Origin: Hyposmocoma kahamanoa
Taxonomy: Eukaryota; Arthropoda; Insecta; Lepidoptera; Cosmopterigidae
Assembly: GCF_003589595.1 (NCBI RefSeq)
Contig: NW_020653766.1
Span: 151,391-215,390 of the forward strand
Direction: 5' to 3'
DNA length: 64,000 bases
The notes under the pieces were generated by a model. That model had not been told where the DNA came from. It saw only the letters and a list, made by a program, of their open reading frames with translations, and did not search any database. Both the position numbers and the translations under genes were made by a program. The number at the start of each line of letters is the position of its first letter. Within the stretch, counting starts at the first letter, position 1. Positions 12,986 through 23,830 of the stretch are shown here, in pieces.

Positions 12986-13223
12986 TACTCCACTAGTTTG
13001 TTATAATTATTAATACTAAGATCGAACACTCACAAAAAAATACAAAGACACGACAATAAGCACACAGAAAAATTGATGAGGTCCGCTGGTTCGTTCCGTG
13101 GCTTAGTTGGTATAGCGTCTGGCATGGTAAGCTAGAAGACGTCGGTTCGAATCCGGCCGGATCGAAGGAGTTTTTCTGAGTGTTCGATCTTTGCATTAAT
13201 AATAATGACAAACTAGTGGAGTA
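12986..13223 (+). mobile_element. tRNA-derived SINE (family S1) bounded by 47-bp inverted repeats
   Basis: The ends (12,986-13,032 and 13,177-13,223) are inverted repeats of 47 bases with four mismatches. Inside lies a tRNA-like unit at 13,092-13,164. Its A box TGGCTTAGTTGG is at 13,099-13,110 and its B box GGTTCGAATCC at 13,144-13,154. The T stem pairs fully (one G-U) and six of seven acceptor pairs form, but the anticodon loop is enlarged to about nine bases and the same unit recurs nearby with a shared tail. These facts point to a SINE rather than a tRNA gene. The inverted repeats may come from two S1 tails in opposite orientation, or from capture of a SINE by a TIR element. Confidence 0.75.
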
Positions 13224-13280
13224 ATTTGACATAAAAAATAATTAATTGACTATCAATTCAATAAAACTTTAAGTACATTT
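13224..13280 (+). repeat. S1 SINE 3' tail
   Basis: This continues the plus-oriented S1 copy with an AT-rich tail that includes AATAAA within TCAATTCAATAAAACTTTAA, as in the minus-oriented partner. Related tail sequence occurs at 27,682-27,790. Confidence 0.6.
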
Positions 13281-16200
13281 GTTTTTTTTTTCTACCAAAC
13301 CAAAGTTTCGGATTCTTTGCAGGTCCCTTATTCAAGTCTGCGTGAAAAAATTTCCTTTTCAAAATTTGTTAAGGACTTTGCAAACATTAGATAGAGTAGT
13401 AGTAAGTTGTGTAGTTTTCAGTAATTATATGATTTTTTTTATTTCAAATTTTATTTGAAATAACCTACCTTATTATTATAAAAGCCTAACTTATTATTAT
13501 ATGTAAGTTTATTCCTCTGCAAGTAATTATTAATTTCCCTTGATAATGAAATGTTAACGTCAAAATATCATTAGATTAATTCGTTCAAAATTGACGTTTC
13601 TCGTGCATCTTATTTTGACATGTCAGAAATCTTGTCATTAGAATCTACTGTACGAGCTGTTTCCCAAGATAAACCCCCTGCAGCATAAATGAACGCAAAA
13701 TAAAGATTTAGTAAAAATTCTTTTTTCTTTGTCGTTTTACTTTTGACAGGGTGATAGTGGTCATCACTTGGCAGAGTTTATGGTAATGCGCCTTACTGTA
13801 CGTCGCCGTTCTTCTCTTTTGGCTGCCTTCCTAGTGCCCTTAAATACAAATAACCGGCGAGGTCTGACCATCTCATTGGCGACCTATCACACGGTCGGGT
13901 CCTCTCTAATTTACGGTCTATAGACAAATACCGCACCTGGGTATGTGTCCAAATTAGGTGAGGATGCGAAGTTGTATTGTGGGACAAACGTTGATACCAC
14001 AAGCATTCTTCTCCTGCTCTAGTGAAAAAAGTAAAAAAATCGCCTTCGACGCCAATTTCTCACTACGGGTTTAGTGAAAATATTGAAAAAGTTTAGACAA
14101 GTGTCTGGTGAATGTCTGCACTGGAGTAGAAATAAATAATGCAACCACTTTTTTAGGGTTATGTCCCAGTGGCTAGTTTTAACTACGAAATGTTCGATGG
14201 ATCTGAACGCCACGCTCTCCCAATGATGTCGTTGTTTCGATTGCCAAATGGCCCACGTCCTAGAGCTGAAACTGAATGTCATGGGAGCGAATTTTCTGAT
14301 GGAGATAACTGAATACGTAGTTGTTTGCGTGATTTTCAACCTTTGCGCATAAATTCTGAAGTTGGGTGTTTCGGTTTCGTATGCGCGCTGTTTATTCATG
14401 GCCTTACATCAGCTCCTAAAGCTTCCGTTGTTTGTCTTTTGAAGACAAGTTGAACTGTCGTCTCACTCATCTAATGCTCCTCTTTATGTTCTTAGCGATA
14501 AAGAAAACTCTTGGGAAGCCTCGTAAACTTGAAAATTTAAAAATAAACAGCAAGTAATGTAAACTTATTTTATAAGTCGAATCCATATTCTTTCCGACGT
14601 AATACGACACTGGGAAAATTCTATATCGATTTCCCTTTTGTCTTGAACGGAGCCAGCTAAGAGGAAACAAAGGACAATCGAGTACCACGAAAAATTTCAA
14701 ACTGGGAATGATGCAAAAGAAAAACAATTGAAAATATAGGGAGTGTTTACGTGCCTTCGGAGGCATAAAGACCGACATAAGTAATTGGTGTTAGAAATCT
14801 AATAAAATATCGTAGTGGGTCATGCTACCAACTTTGTAGTTTCCGTTGTTTAATCCTTAATCTTTTGGAAGTACTCACTACTGGAGCTTACATACTTTCA
14901 GCATTTTAAGTCCCGTTTCTAAATACTAGTAAATACTGATATTTGTGTTGTAGGATAACATTTTTAATTACACAAAACCAAAAGTCCATCATGCCAAATC
15001 TTGCCATAAGTCGCAACGTCTCACAAATGGAAATGTCTCCGAGAGTTATGATGTCCCGGTACTTACGTCGCAGCTCTATTCCCGGCGGGTCGTAAAATTA
15101 GACTCGATTCCCGCACCACGGGAATATTCTATCTCTATTGAATTGTCTATGCAAAGTTCCTTTCTCAATTTATGGACTACGGAATAGATGTTGTAAAGCT
15201 GGTATTTGTTTTAATAATGTGCCCACTGCACAGGCTGAAATAGAATTCATTAGACAATCCAGGAAGTAATGGTTCCCCGAACCTAACATGATGAACAACA
15301 TTTACTATTATTATTACATGTTGTAGTGTTCTTATGCAAATTTTGCAATTCAGTTTGAATTACAATTAAATAACACTCCAGAGCGTATACTGAAATGACT
15401 GAGATTACATAATTCCATACTCGGTGTTCCATGAACAAAAATAACGCAGACCACTTCAAAGAGCCCTTTTAGTTAAATACTAACTTCAAGCATACCTGTA
15501 ACATCATTGAATCCATAATCGCGTGTCCCTCGTTCGGAGTAGAAATCCACACACATTGTGTTAGCGGGGATTCACACTTCACCCGTGGAAAAAGGTCACT
15601 AATTAATTGACAAAGTTTTCAAACGCCCTTACGAATTGAAGAACGTAGATTTAAAAATTGTATAATATACGAGTATATTGCAATAGTATGAAGTTTCTGT
15701 GATATAATCCTATATGTTAGCAGCACTGACATGGAATAATTTTTATTTTGTGGGTGGTGGGCGTGTGTGTTTTGTTTGCAATTAATTCAATAGTAGTAAC
15801 TAACCACTATCGTTATCACTAGCGATTAAATTAGTTTAAAGATTAAGTAAGTCTACGAATATCGTTACACCATTATGAAAATAAGTATTTAAAATTCAAG
15901 ATTACATGATATACATTTTTATGATATACATTTCCGGGGCTATTTTTTTAAATTCATACTGCCTGGAGTTTTGGTGAAAGCAAAAATTTTAGAGATAGTT
16001 CCATTCCAATGTGCAGCCACACTTATTAAACTGGTCTCAAACTAAGGCATTCACAGATCAGATCCTTGGCACTACCCAGAACATTTTGATAAGAACCAAT
16101 TTAGAAAAGTTAATTTTCCAAATTTGTTTTACGGGTATCCAACCCGAAACTTCCACGTCTAGCGTGCACAGTGCAAACTTTTAGGCCTCGAAAGTACTCC

Positions 16201-16719
16201 TAATTGTAAAATCATAATTGTTTGATTTTCATAAGTTACGACGGCATTTTGGAGAACTAACAATGCCACTTAATTAGTGTATAAAGTGCCTCTTGAGACT
16301 CTTGAGGCTCTTAAATATTTGTACGAGCACTAGTATTTTTTGAGTTATACTTAATAATTAGGTAATGTAATTTGTAAGTATAAAAATATAAGAACTTTGA
16401 TGTAAGTTTTCTTGAAAATCTGTTCGCAATTTTAAAACATCACTTGCTAAGCTTCACTTGAAATGTCTGGTTCGACAGCATTTTTGGGCACTTGCGGAGG
16501 TGCGTATATTTGTAAAGCAAAGTCGATACTCGCGGCCCCGCACCCCGCGGCACAAAGGCAGATTGGTTGTGCCTAAATTGCACATAGTCGATGTATATGA
16601 GGAACATTCCATACATTGACTAAATACATCCAAATTATCTGGGACGGTTTTTATTGGTACACGTGAATAAGTATTTTCTAACATCCAAGTCCTTTTGTAG
16701 TCTATTTGTTTTCAGAATC
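13281..16719. other. Anonymous DNA
   Basis: No supported gene. The open frames at 13,793-14,002, 14,019-14,399 and 14,467-14,778 (minus) show no domain, no codon-use pattern and no neighbouring homologous pieces. A 28-base string at about 16,448 (AAGCTTCACTTGAAATGTCT and onward) recurs with four mismatches near 55,565, hinting at an unrecognised dispersed repeat. Confidence 0.4.
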
Positions 16720-17010
16720 AAATAATCTTCTTTTCATAAATAAGCGTATCACACTTGAAATATTGATCAAACTCTACTCATTCTTGAGGCAAATTCCCCT
16801 GAAAAGAGTCAGCAATAAACTCTAGGGGTTGCTCTTTGTAAGTAAACATTTATCATTTACAATATTTCATTCAAATATCATCGACCTGCAAAAGCTAAAC
16901 GGGTCACTACTACGGAACTTGTCATCCAAGTACGCAAATAATGCATAATAACCTTTATTAACATCATTAATATGAACTTCGTTATAGATTGTAGCTTTAT
17001 ATAATAATAT
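16720..17010 (-). mobile_element. LINE 3' fragment, same family as 3.6-4.3 kb
   Basis: On the minus strand this reads the last residues of the polyprotein (GYYALFAYLDDKFRSSDPFS, about 16,985-16,900), then the 3'UTR with the AAAGAGCAACCCCT block shared with the copy at 4.1-4.2 kb, and ends near 16,720 in ATTATTTGATTCTG, a worn version of the (TTTGAA)n tail. Only about 290 bp survive, so it is a 5'-truncated insertion or an eroded end. Confidence 0.75.
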
Positions 17011-18059
17011 TTTCATTCAATTCAGAATATCCTAAATAAAGGCCAGTTCAAAAGTACGACTAACGGACGGCTATGTATGTAAGAAAGATTTATGTGTAAA
17101 CAGGAGGGAAAGAAACGGTAGTGGTGAAAGGCTGTAGTCTCTGCCCACTCCGATGGGTATAAGGCATAGAGATGTTAGGTTGCAACAGTTGCCTGAACAC
17201 AAATGTAAATTATTAATAGTTTTGAAGCTTATTAAACTCCATTTTGTTTTACAATCAATAAATTACGTTGCGTACGTACACAGGTACGTACTACAGAGTT
17301 TCGAATTAATAACTCAATTATCATAATTATCCACTGTAAATTGCTTGTTATGTTCTGAATGTCTAGAACAGCGTGTGGTATAAATTTATAAGATTTTTTG
17401 TACCTCGTGATGCTATAAATTGTCACTGTGACACATTTGATTGAAAGACAAGAATCCAGTTCCGCACAGAACATGTTGCCCTATATACGATATTATAAGA
17501 TATGAAAAGGAGGGTTCTATCGGTGACTTGGGAATATAAAGGTAAATAACAATAAATCTGTACTAAGCAAAATCACCGCGTACGAATTAAGTGTGCGTCT
17601 CATACAAAGGAATTCCATACGAAACAAAATGATGGAACCGCTCGCCCAATAAGGAAATTGGTCCATTTATATCGGCTATTTGTCGACGAGTGAGGGAGAG
17701 AACTCTATCGATATCTACTGCGTGCGCACAGATCATACAAATGCAGTAAATCAACACTTGATTTGGAAAAGGATGTTCACCACACAGGTAGCCGACGGTG
17801 GTGGGATAACAATAATTAGCTCTAAGGCTAAAGTGCTTAAGTCTAAGACTTACATAGTATAAACAGACGGCAACACAACAGTCGTATCCAATGGGCGAAC
17901 GGCGCCAGGCGCAGCACCGAGGCGCACCTCTCGCGTATAGTGACAATGTGCTGTCCCGGTCGCTACTTAAATAACCTGTTATTAACTGCTATTTTAGCGG
18001 CTTTTTTACTTTTTATTGATTTTATGAAAAACGATTACTTGAAAAAATAACTTCAACTC
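17011..18059. other. Anonymous DNA with a small GC-rich patch
   Basis: No gene recognised. The 119-codon minus frame at 17,587-17,946 has no domain. A DRE-type TATCGATA is at 17,706-17,713 and a GC-rich patch at about 17,885-17,935. Confidence 0.4.
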
Positions 18060-18735
18060 CATTATACAGGGTATAAATTTGAGACGAGGCAGCAAGGCCA
18101 GGTACTTTAATCGTTGTAACTACAGGAAAACGGTTCTAGAAGACTATCCATGAATTTTGAAGATATTTTGATTGGCGTTCACAGATTTTGAAAAAATGGT
18201 GCAGTCAGCAAGATAAAAGACAATTTTTTTTTATGCCATATTTATCCGGTCTCTGGTAAGGATATCTCAATAATCTCTATGGGACCAACTGAGGTAAGAG
18301 TACTCGAAATGGCAGAAATCGCAAAAAATCCTTTACCACACATTTTAAATGAAAAGTTTTTGTTAGAAACGAAACTGGCCACTACTCTACAAATAATGCT
18401 TAAGTAAAACCAAATCCTAATCATATTACTATTTTTTAAATTTGGAACAGCTTTGTTTTGTTTTGTTAATGGAGAATTGTCAGTTTTAAGACGATTTGTA
18501 ATCAAAATGTTCTCAAGCGAGGAAACAATTTAATTGGAACACATGGTTCTATCAAATGGCCACCGCGTAGTCCTGATCTGACACCTCTTGATTTTTTCTT
18601 TGGGGCTAAGTAAAAAATTAAATTTATAAAAAAAATGCAACAGTGTTCAAGAGTTGAAAGACACACTTGCAGCAATTTTCAATAGAATCCATCTGAGTAG
18701 AATTTCAGCCGCTACTTGCTCTTTGCGGAAGAGAG
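18060..18735 (+). pseudogene. Tc1/mariner-superfamily transposon remnant
   Basis: Near 18,552-18,608 the plus strand reads KWPPRSPDLTPLDFFF, the segment of Tc1/mariner-type transposases that contains the last catalytic aspartate (PLDFFF). A stop follows within a few codons. Upstream, ACAGGGTATAAATTTGAG (18,067-18,084) resembles the ACAGGGTGT-type ends seen on some members of this superfamily. No complete transposase is readable between the two, so the copy is internally deleted or badly eroded. I could not locate a clear right terminal repeat. Confidence 0.6.
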
Positions 18736-18835
18736 CGAATCGACGCATCTGTCAATCAATTCGAGTACTTACTATCATAGACTTACTATGTTATTTCAGT
18801 TTCTCATTTCAGTTAAAACGTAAAAGCTAAACAAA

Positions 18836-18942
18836 TAGAGCGTATTCTGCCATTACAGTTAGACGCACGCGGACTCCGCTCTTCAACCGAGTGGCGGCCG
18901 CGCGGGGTGAGCGCGATGAAATTCGTGTCGAATAAATGCGCC
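18836..18942 (+). repeat. 107-bp cassette, copy A (pair with 60,157-60,263)
   Basis: The first 37 bases (18,836-18,872) and the last 45 (18,898-18,942) are identical to 60,157-60,193 and 60,219-60,263. The 25 bases between them differ, though both spacers have exactly the same length. In both copies one frame is open across the whole cassette and encodes RILPLQLDARG on the left and PRGVSAMKFVSNKCA on the right. In copy A the frame is bounded by a stop upstream and has no early start codon. It ends at a stop shortly after FDKSFNEL. I do not recognise the peptide. It could be a repeat, a small conserved exon or a non-coding regulatory unit. Confidence 0.85.
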
Positions 18943-21039
18943 GCTAAACGTTGGCCAATCTTCGACAAAAGTTTCAACGAATTGTGCCTTCTCTAAATAA
19001 TAAAATTGATTTTTTTTGTTGTGATCTTAAAGGGTCCGTATCCGTATTGGGTATTGAAAAGCGCCCCAAAAAATAAGAGACGTAAAAAAAATTGTTAACC
19101 CGTACTATTTATGTACATAATGAATAAGTTTACATAGTTGTAAAAATACAATTTTTATTTCAATAAAATTAGTATAATTAGTCCCGCAATCTTTCTTTCT
19201 TAATTACTGCTACGATTGTCTAGAATAAGGTCATCTTTGTTTATTATCTTTAATAATTTTAATTAATGTATTTTCTTTGTGCAATAAAGAATATTCTGTT
19301 GTTGTTTTTAAGTCATGTAACTGTGATATTGGTAATCTGTAACACGGATTAACTTCCCCCTAGTTAGTTGTTTTGGCAAAAACTCTTGCCGTATATTAAC
19401 CCGCGGGCTCCCACCACCCAGCGACTGGCGACTGGCGACTGGCGACTACCGCGAACCACTCGAGTCGCGGCGACGCGACGCAGCGCAACTATCGACAAGT
19501 TATGGTTATTCTTATGAACTGCGGTGAATCTAGATTTATGTTAGACATTTTTCTCTGTCGGCAAAGCCGTATTTATTAGCGTTGAACGTGTTATTTGGCA
19601 AAACGTTTAGAAGTTGAACTATTAGGTATTCTCATAATACAAAGAAGTGCTAAGAACCTTAACCGAACGGATAAGCCTTAATGGATTGGAATGTTTACTA
19701 GTGTATGCAATGGGACCTGTATCAAACTGCACGTCGTCGTAATGCTGAGCACGGATCTCTTTTTTACTCAGTCCTCTGGATCAACGATTGAAAATGTGTC
19801 TTAGCTTTCGAAACGCGATTAGTCCAGCGCTGGCACTCGCCAGTCATGGGTTTGAAGTTCACGCAAGTTCGCTTCCACGGCGTCGGTCTAGTTATACATG
19901 AGAAGACCAACTGGTTTTTACCCAATGGGCGACCCAGATATGCCTTCTTTGCGGATTTCCATTTTTAATAAATTTGCAAAAGTCACAAAACAAAAGTTGT
20001 TTGAATTTTGGATTAAACGTCAGCGGGACTATAATAATTGCACTTACATGCAAAATTCACAATATTTAATAATAATACGCAGCTCAGTACGGCACTTATC
20101 GTTCGTCGGTTCAAAACCTGAGTTTCTGATCCCAGCCGGCTGCGTTGTATTCGGGGAATACGGCCACACTCATTTAAAATTTCAAAATTGACCTTTTAGG
20201 CCATGCGACAGGCGGGAATCTAAAGCAGTAGGTAATAGTAGCAATAAGCAAATTTTGGAATTATTTTGCGTTCTCCTATATTTTTTAAGTTGTTCGCATC
20301 GCTCACCGCAAAACACGAATCTCCAAAACAAGTACACTCCACTGTCCAAACAAACTGACCGTTATCAGGCCGTTGAAAAGTTGCCGTATTTGTTTGTTTG
20401 TCCCTTGATTATACCTCAGCGGGCGGGCGGGGGGAAGCGAGGATACAGGAAGGAATGTGACGAGGGAAGTTTAAAAGTGAAAGGTGGAGACTCGCTGAGG
20501 AACTAGTCCCTCCTGTGAGTGACAACAATGACACGTGTCGAGTGAGGTACGGAAGAGGAATATTGTTCTATTTAGCTAGCGTTAAAGGCAGTTGCGCTGA
20601 TGTCTTTTTATTTGTTTTGAGTTTAATAAAAATGTACTCGGTTTATAAATTGTCATCGCGTGATAGAGTTATGATTGTAGAAGTCATATTGGAACCAAAT
20701 ATACTGAAGTATATAAATACTATGGTTCACAATCAGCATGTTTACTTTTGGCTTCTGTTTCAGTCTTTCTTTTGAACCAAGAATTGAAACGAAAAAATAA
20801 AAGTGTGGGTATCTTGAAACACGAGTAACACAGTATCCGCAGATTAAAATTTGAGAAGGTTCCAGCGAAGAGGGTTCGAGAGTGCCGGGAGGGATAGAGC
20901 CGATAGCCGTGAGTTATGGCGGATACAGGTTGAAGCTGGCCAAGTCGTTTACTGCATTCACCTATCGATAAACCTTGCACTTATTTACTTCTAGTTTACT
21001 AAAGTATGATGTGCTTTCCATTTTAATAGTAAAATGATG
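18943..21039. other. Anonymous DNA with one heptamer tandem repeat
   Basis: No gene supported. It holds the short tandem repeat at 19,421-19,447, a GC-rich patch around it, and a DRE-type TATCGATA at 20,963-20,970. Confidence 0.4.
19421..19447 (+). repeat. Tandem heptamer (GCGACTG)n
   Basis: Three full copies of GCGACTG plus a partial fourth are visible, set in a GC-rich patch. It is too short and spacerless to be a CRISPR array. Confidence 0.9.
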
Positions 21040-21128
21040 CCATAAAGGTGTTTTCGCCATTTTTGGCTACCTTTAAATTTGTATGTAATAATCTCAGATT
21101 TTATAAATAAATTCATTCATTCATTCAA
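21040..21128 (+). repeat. Probable retroposon 3' end with (ATTC)n tail
   Basis: An AT-rich segment ends in ATAAATAAATTCATTCATTCATTC, a short tetranucleotide tail of the kind left by target-primed reverse transcription. The body upstream is too short for me to name the family. Confidence 0.4.
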
Positions 21129-22629
21129 TCGTTGTAATTAAGTTCAAATCATTCAAAGCAGTGATCGCCTTGTCGGGAAAATGTGTGCATGTTAAGCAAG
21201 ACCTAGGTTTTGTTATCTACGCAACTGAATCTCTACTAATCTTTGCATTTCACTTTACTTATCATTTGCAACATCATGGCGCTGCGTACGGAACAATGTT
21301 TACAAAATTCTTTAAATGCTGCAATACCTCAAACCCGTTTTGAATCGCGATCTGATTAGAGGAGACTCGTGCCCAGTAGTGGAACACACAAGTAGATTAT
21401 AATAAATGTTAAGTAGTTGTTATAAAGTCGCCGTGCTCTTTTTGCTCGCTTAGTCGGATGAACCCGTGGAAAAGATTAGCAGTATTCGTACTGGCTTAGA
21501 TAATACACGTTCGTACATTTTGGGAGCTCTATTTGTTGCTTTTATCTCTGGTACTGAACTGTACTCGAAAGTACTCAGCTCACGAGTTTCCCTGTTTTCA
21601 AAGATAACGGGTTTGCGTTTAAAGTTTTATTCTTTAGGATATAGGAGTTATTATTAGTATTAAGTTAGCTTTTATGTGTCAAAACAGTAAAATACAAGCG
21701 GAATAAATAGAAAACTAAAACAGTTGAATGACACAATAACAATATAATTATATTTTTGAGTAGATTACTTTTGATTTTAATTTAGTAGTAAATATCACAA
21801 ACCACATTACTCTGATGCTATACGATTCATTCCAGACTGCGACTTTTTTACTATCATGCATATTATGTTTGCTGACAAACATCTTTTTTCATCCCTTGCG
21901 AAGAAAGAAATCTATTTTTTTGTAAAGTTTAAATTCATTAGTTAATTATTTTTTTGGGTTCAGAATCAGGAATATAACTCACTCTTTAACCGCTCACGCG
22001 ATGCGCTCCTACTACCGCAAAATGGCGGCTATTTGGTTTCGCAAATTAGAAAAGCATTCAGTTTAAATACAAGTTTTTATAAATAAAAATTATTGTTCTG
22101 CATTGCTAAATAAATACCCTCCGTACTACAACAAAAACATCTCAAATAAAATGCAGTAATACACCGCAAATCCTGCACTTAAAAAGCACTAATGAAAATT
22201 TTGGTGTACTTGGATAAATATGATAATATTCCGTTTGTGTGGTTCTAACGTTTACCATGAAATTACTCCTTAAAATATAGTTTATAAACATTTATATTCA
22301 GGATAAACTTAAAAAATGCTACTTACGGTATGTTTTCAATAAATAAACACCAAAATCACCAGCTCAAAATGTAACACACACGATTGTCGTGACGTATTTT
22401 TGAAGTTGTTTATTTTTTTTAAATGACAGACCCAGGCATTAAAAACTTTATGGTTTGCTAGAGTAGTTACCGAAATAGCAATTAATATTAGTTCATTTAC
22501 GTGTTATAACTTCGATATCCGATAAATCGGTATAAAATCATCACCGGCACCTCTAGGCGTGGTATGCGTCTACGGCTGCATGTATCGCGTGAGCGGATAA
22601 GTATGTCTCACTTTCAAATATAAAGTCTG
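21129..22629. other. Anonymous AT-rich DNA, partly flanked by a 13-bp inverted repeat
   Basis: CCGCTCACGCGAT at 21,990-22,002 recurs inverted at 22,584-22,596, bracketing about 580 bases with no coding signal. This might be an old DNA-transposon insertion, but with only 13 bases it may be chance. Confidence 0.3.
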
Positions 22630-23287
22630 TATAATAGACACACGCTTGACCACAATCTCACCTGATGTTACCGACGATAGGACGTGTTTGCCTAAAAAAT
22701 GCCTATTCACTCTTGCCTTGAATAGCCCCAAATTGTACTTTTCAGGAAATACAGATAGAGCCGGTAGAGCATTCCTTTGCCGTACGCATCAGAAAGGAGG
22801 ATGCCAAGCGCTTAGTGCGAATAGGTGGAATATCAACGACATAAGAATGGAGTGCTCCGGACCCTCTAGTCGACCGAAGGAGGAACGGTGAGGGTGGAAC
22901 TAAATTGAAAAGTTCCTGGCACACTCCCCGAAATGTATCCGATAGAAAACCGACAAGCAGGCTACTTTTCTGCGATGATCGAGATTTTTTAGCTTCGACT
23001 CCATAAGAGAATTGTTGTTAATAAGTCTCTTTGCTTTTCGCTCCACCGAGTCCAAGACAGCTAACTGGTAATAGGCCGAGCCATCCCAAAGGTGGCAGCA
23101 GTACTCCATACACGATCGAACTTGTGCTATATACAGATTTAAAAGCTGTTCAGGTGTGAAGTACCGCCTTACCTTATAAAGTATCCCTAGTTTTCTGGCA
23201 GCAGTTTTTGCCAAGCACTTGATGTATAACCCAAAGTTGAGGTTGGATGATAAGTCCAGACCAAGTAGCTCAAGGTGGTCGGCAAGT
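22630..23287 (-). pseudogene. Jockey-like LINE, reverse-transcriptase C-terminal fragment
   Basis: On the minus strand the fragment reads, in order, LSSNLNFGLYIKCLAKTAAR, KLGILYKVRRYFTPEQLLNL, QVRSCMEYCCHLWDG and VERKAKRLINN (about 23,285-22,990). In shifted frames it continues with ELFNLVPPSPF, RTKRLASSFLMRTAKE and NLGLFKARVNRHFLGKHVL (down to about 22,690). This is the C-terminal part of a jockey-group reverse transcriptase, after the catalytic palm. At least one frameshift and several stops are present. The EN domain and YxDD core are missing, consistent with 5' truncation. It abuts another LINE fragment at about 23,288 in the same orientation. Confidence 0.85.
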
Positions 23288-23830
23288 CTAAGTAAGGTAT
23301 AGGGGACTCTAGGATGCCATTGCCACTGTCACGCACTCGCTCAGAGACGACACATTTTTTTTCGCCTAATGCCATAAAAGTCACCTGTTCGCGCTTCAGC
23401 AAGCATGAGCCGGATGCACTGCAGTGCCGCGGCAGTCCCAACAGCATCCTGAAGATGTTATTGTACTGCACTCTTATTGAGTTGTTTGTACACTGTGTAT
23501 ATCTCCCATAGACCACTTTAGTACATTGACTGACAAAAAGCTTTAACAACCGTAACTTTGCCAGCATATTTCCTCTCACAGCCAGCGGTCTACGCTCCCT
23601 TTCAATATCTAGGTCATCTATCATGCTGTCAGTAATGACGTGACCAAGGTCTCTCTCTCTCTCTCTCATCTCAGCGTTGTCCCGGTTGCGTCCTCAGCAG
23701 TGTTGCTGCGGAGTCCGGGGTCCGCTTTCCTGCTTTTTCTCCTCCACTTTGACGTGACCAAGGTATTTAAACCTATTCTTATATTCTTATCATTAACTTT
23801 TGAGACAAAACATTTTTTTGCGATATCAGA
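23288..23830 (-). pseudogene. Second LINE C-terminal fragment (family with 'VQYNNIFRMLLGLPRHCSAS')
   Basis: The minus strand reads FKYLGHV, then after a 99-bp insertion LGHVITDSMIDDLDIERERR, LAVRGNMLAKL, RVQYNNIFRMLLGLPRHCSA and VRDSGNGIL. This is the C-terminal region of an endonuclease/reverse-transcriptase LINE family. A homologous piece lies on the plus strand at 63,518-63,805. Frameshifts around MLAKLR and before RERVRDS show it is inactive. Its 3' end is replaced by the jockey-like fragment at about 23,288. Confidence 0.8.
23651..23749 (-). mobile_element. 99-bp truncated retroposon insert with (GA)n tail and 15-bp target-site duplication
   Basis: TGACGTGACCAAGGT occurs at 23,636-23,650 and again at 23,750-23,764, directly flanking the insert. 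Read on the minus strand, the insert starts AAGTGGAGGAGAAAAAGC and ends in a (GA)n run (23,651-23,667 as CT on the plus strand). Removing the insert and one duplicate restores continuity of the surrounding LINE frame. It is therefore a young, strongly 5'-truncated retroposon copy whose 3' end is a GA microsatellite. Confidence 0.85.

Noticed and set aside
13092..13164. Functional tRNA gene
   Set aside because: It has A and B boxes and a good acceptor stem, but an oversized anticodon loop, a dispersed family with a shared tail, and a decayed partner 250 bases away show a SINE.
14019..14399. 126-codon minus open frame
   Set aside because: No recognisable domain and low-complexity composition. 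I saw no TE signature around it.
17587..17946. 119-codon minus open frame rich in Cys and Tyr
   Set aside because: No family pattern and no signal-peptide-like start. Explained by composition.
19421..19447. CRISPR-like tandem repeat
   Set aside because: Seven-base units without spacers. A simple tandem repeat in a eukaryotic genome.
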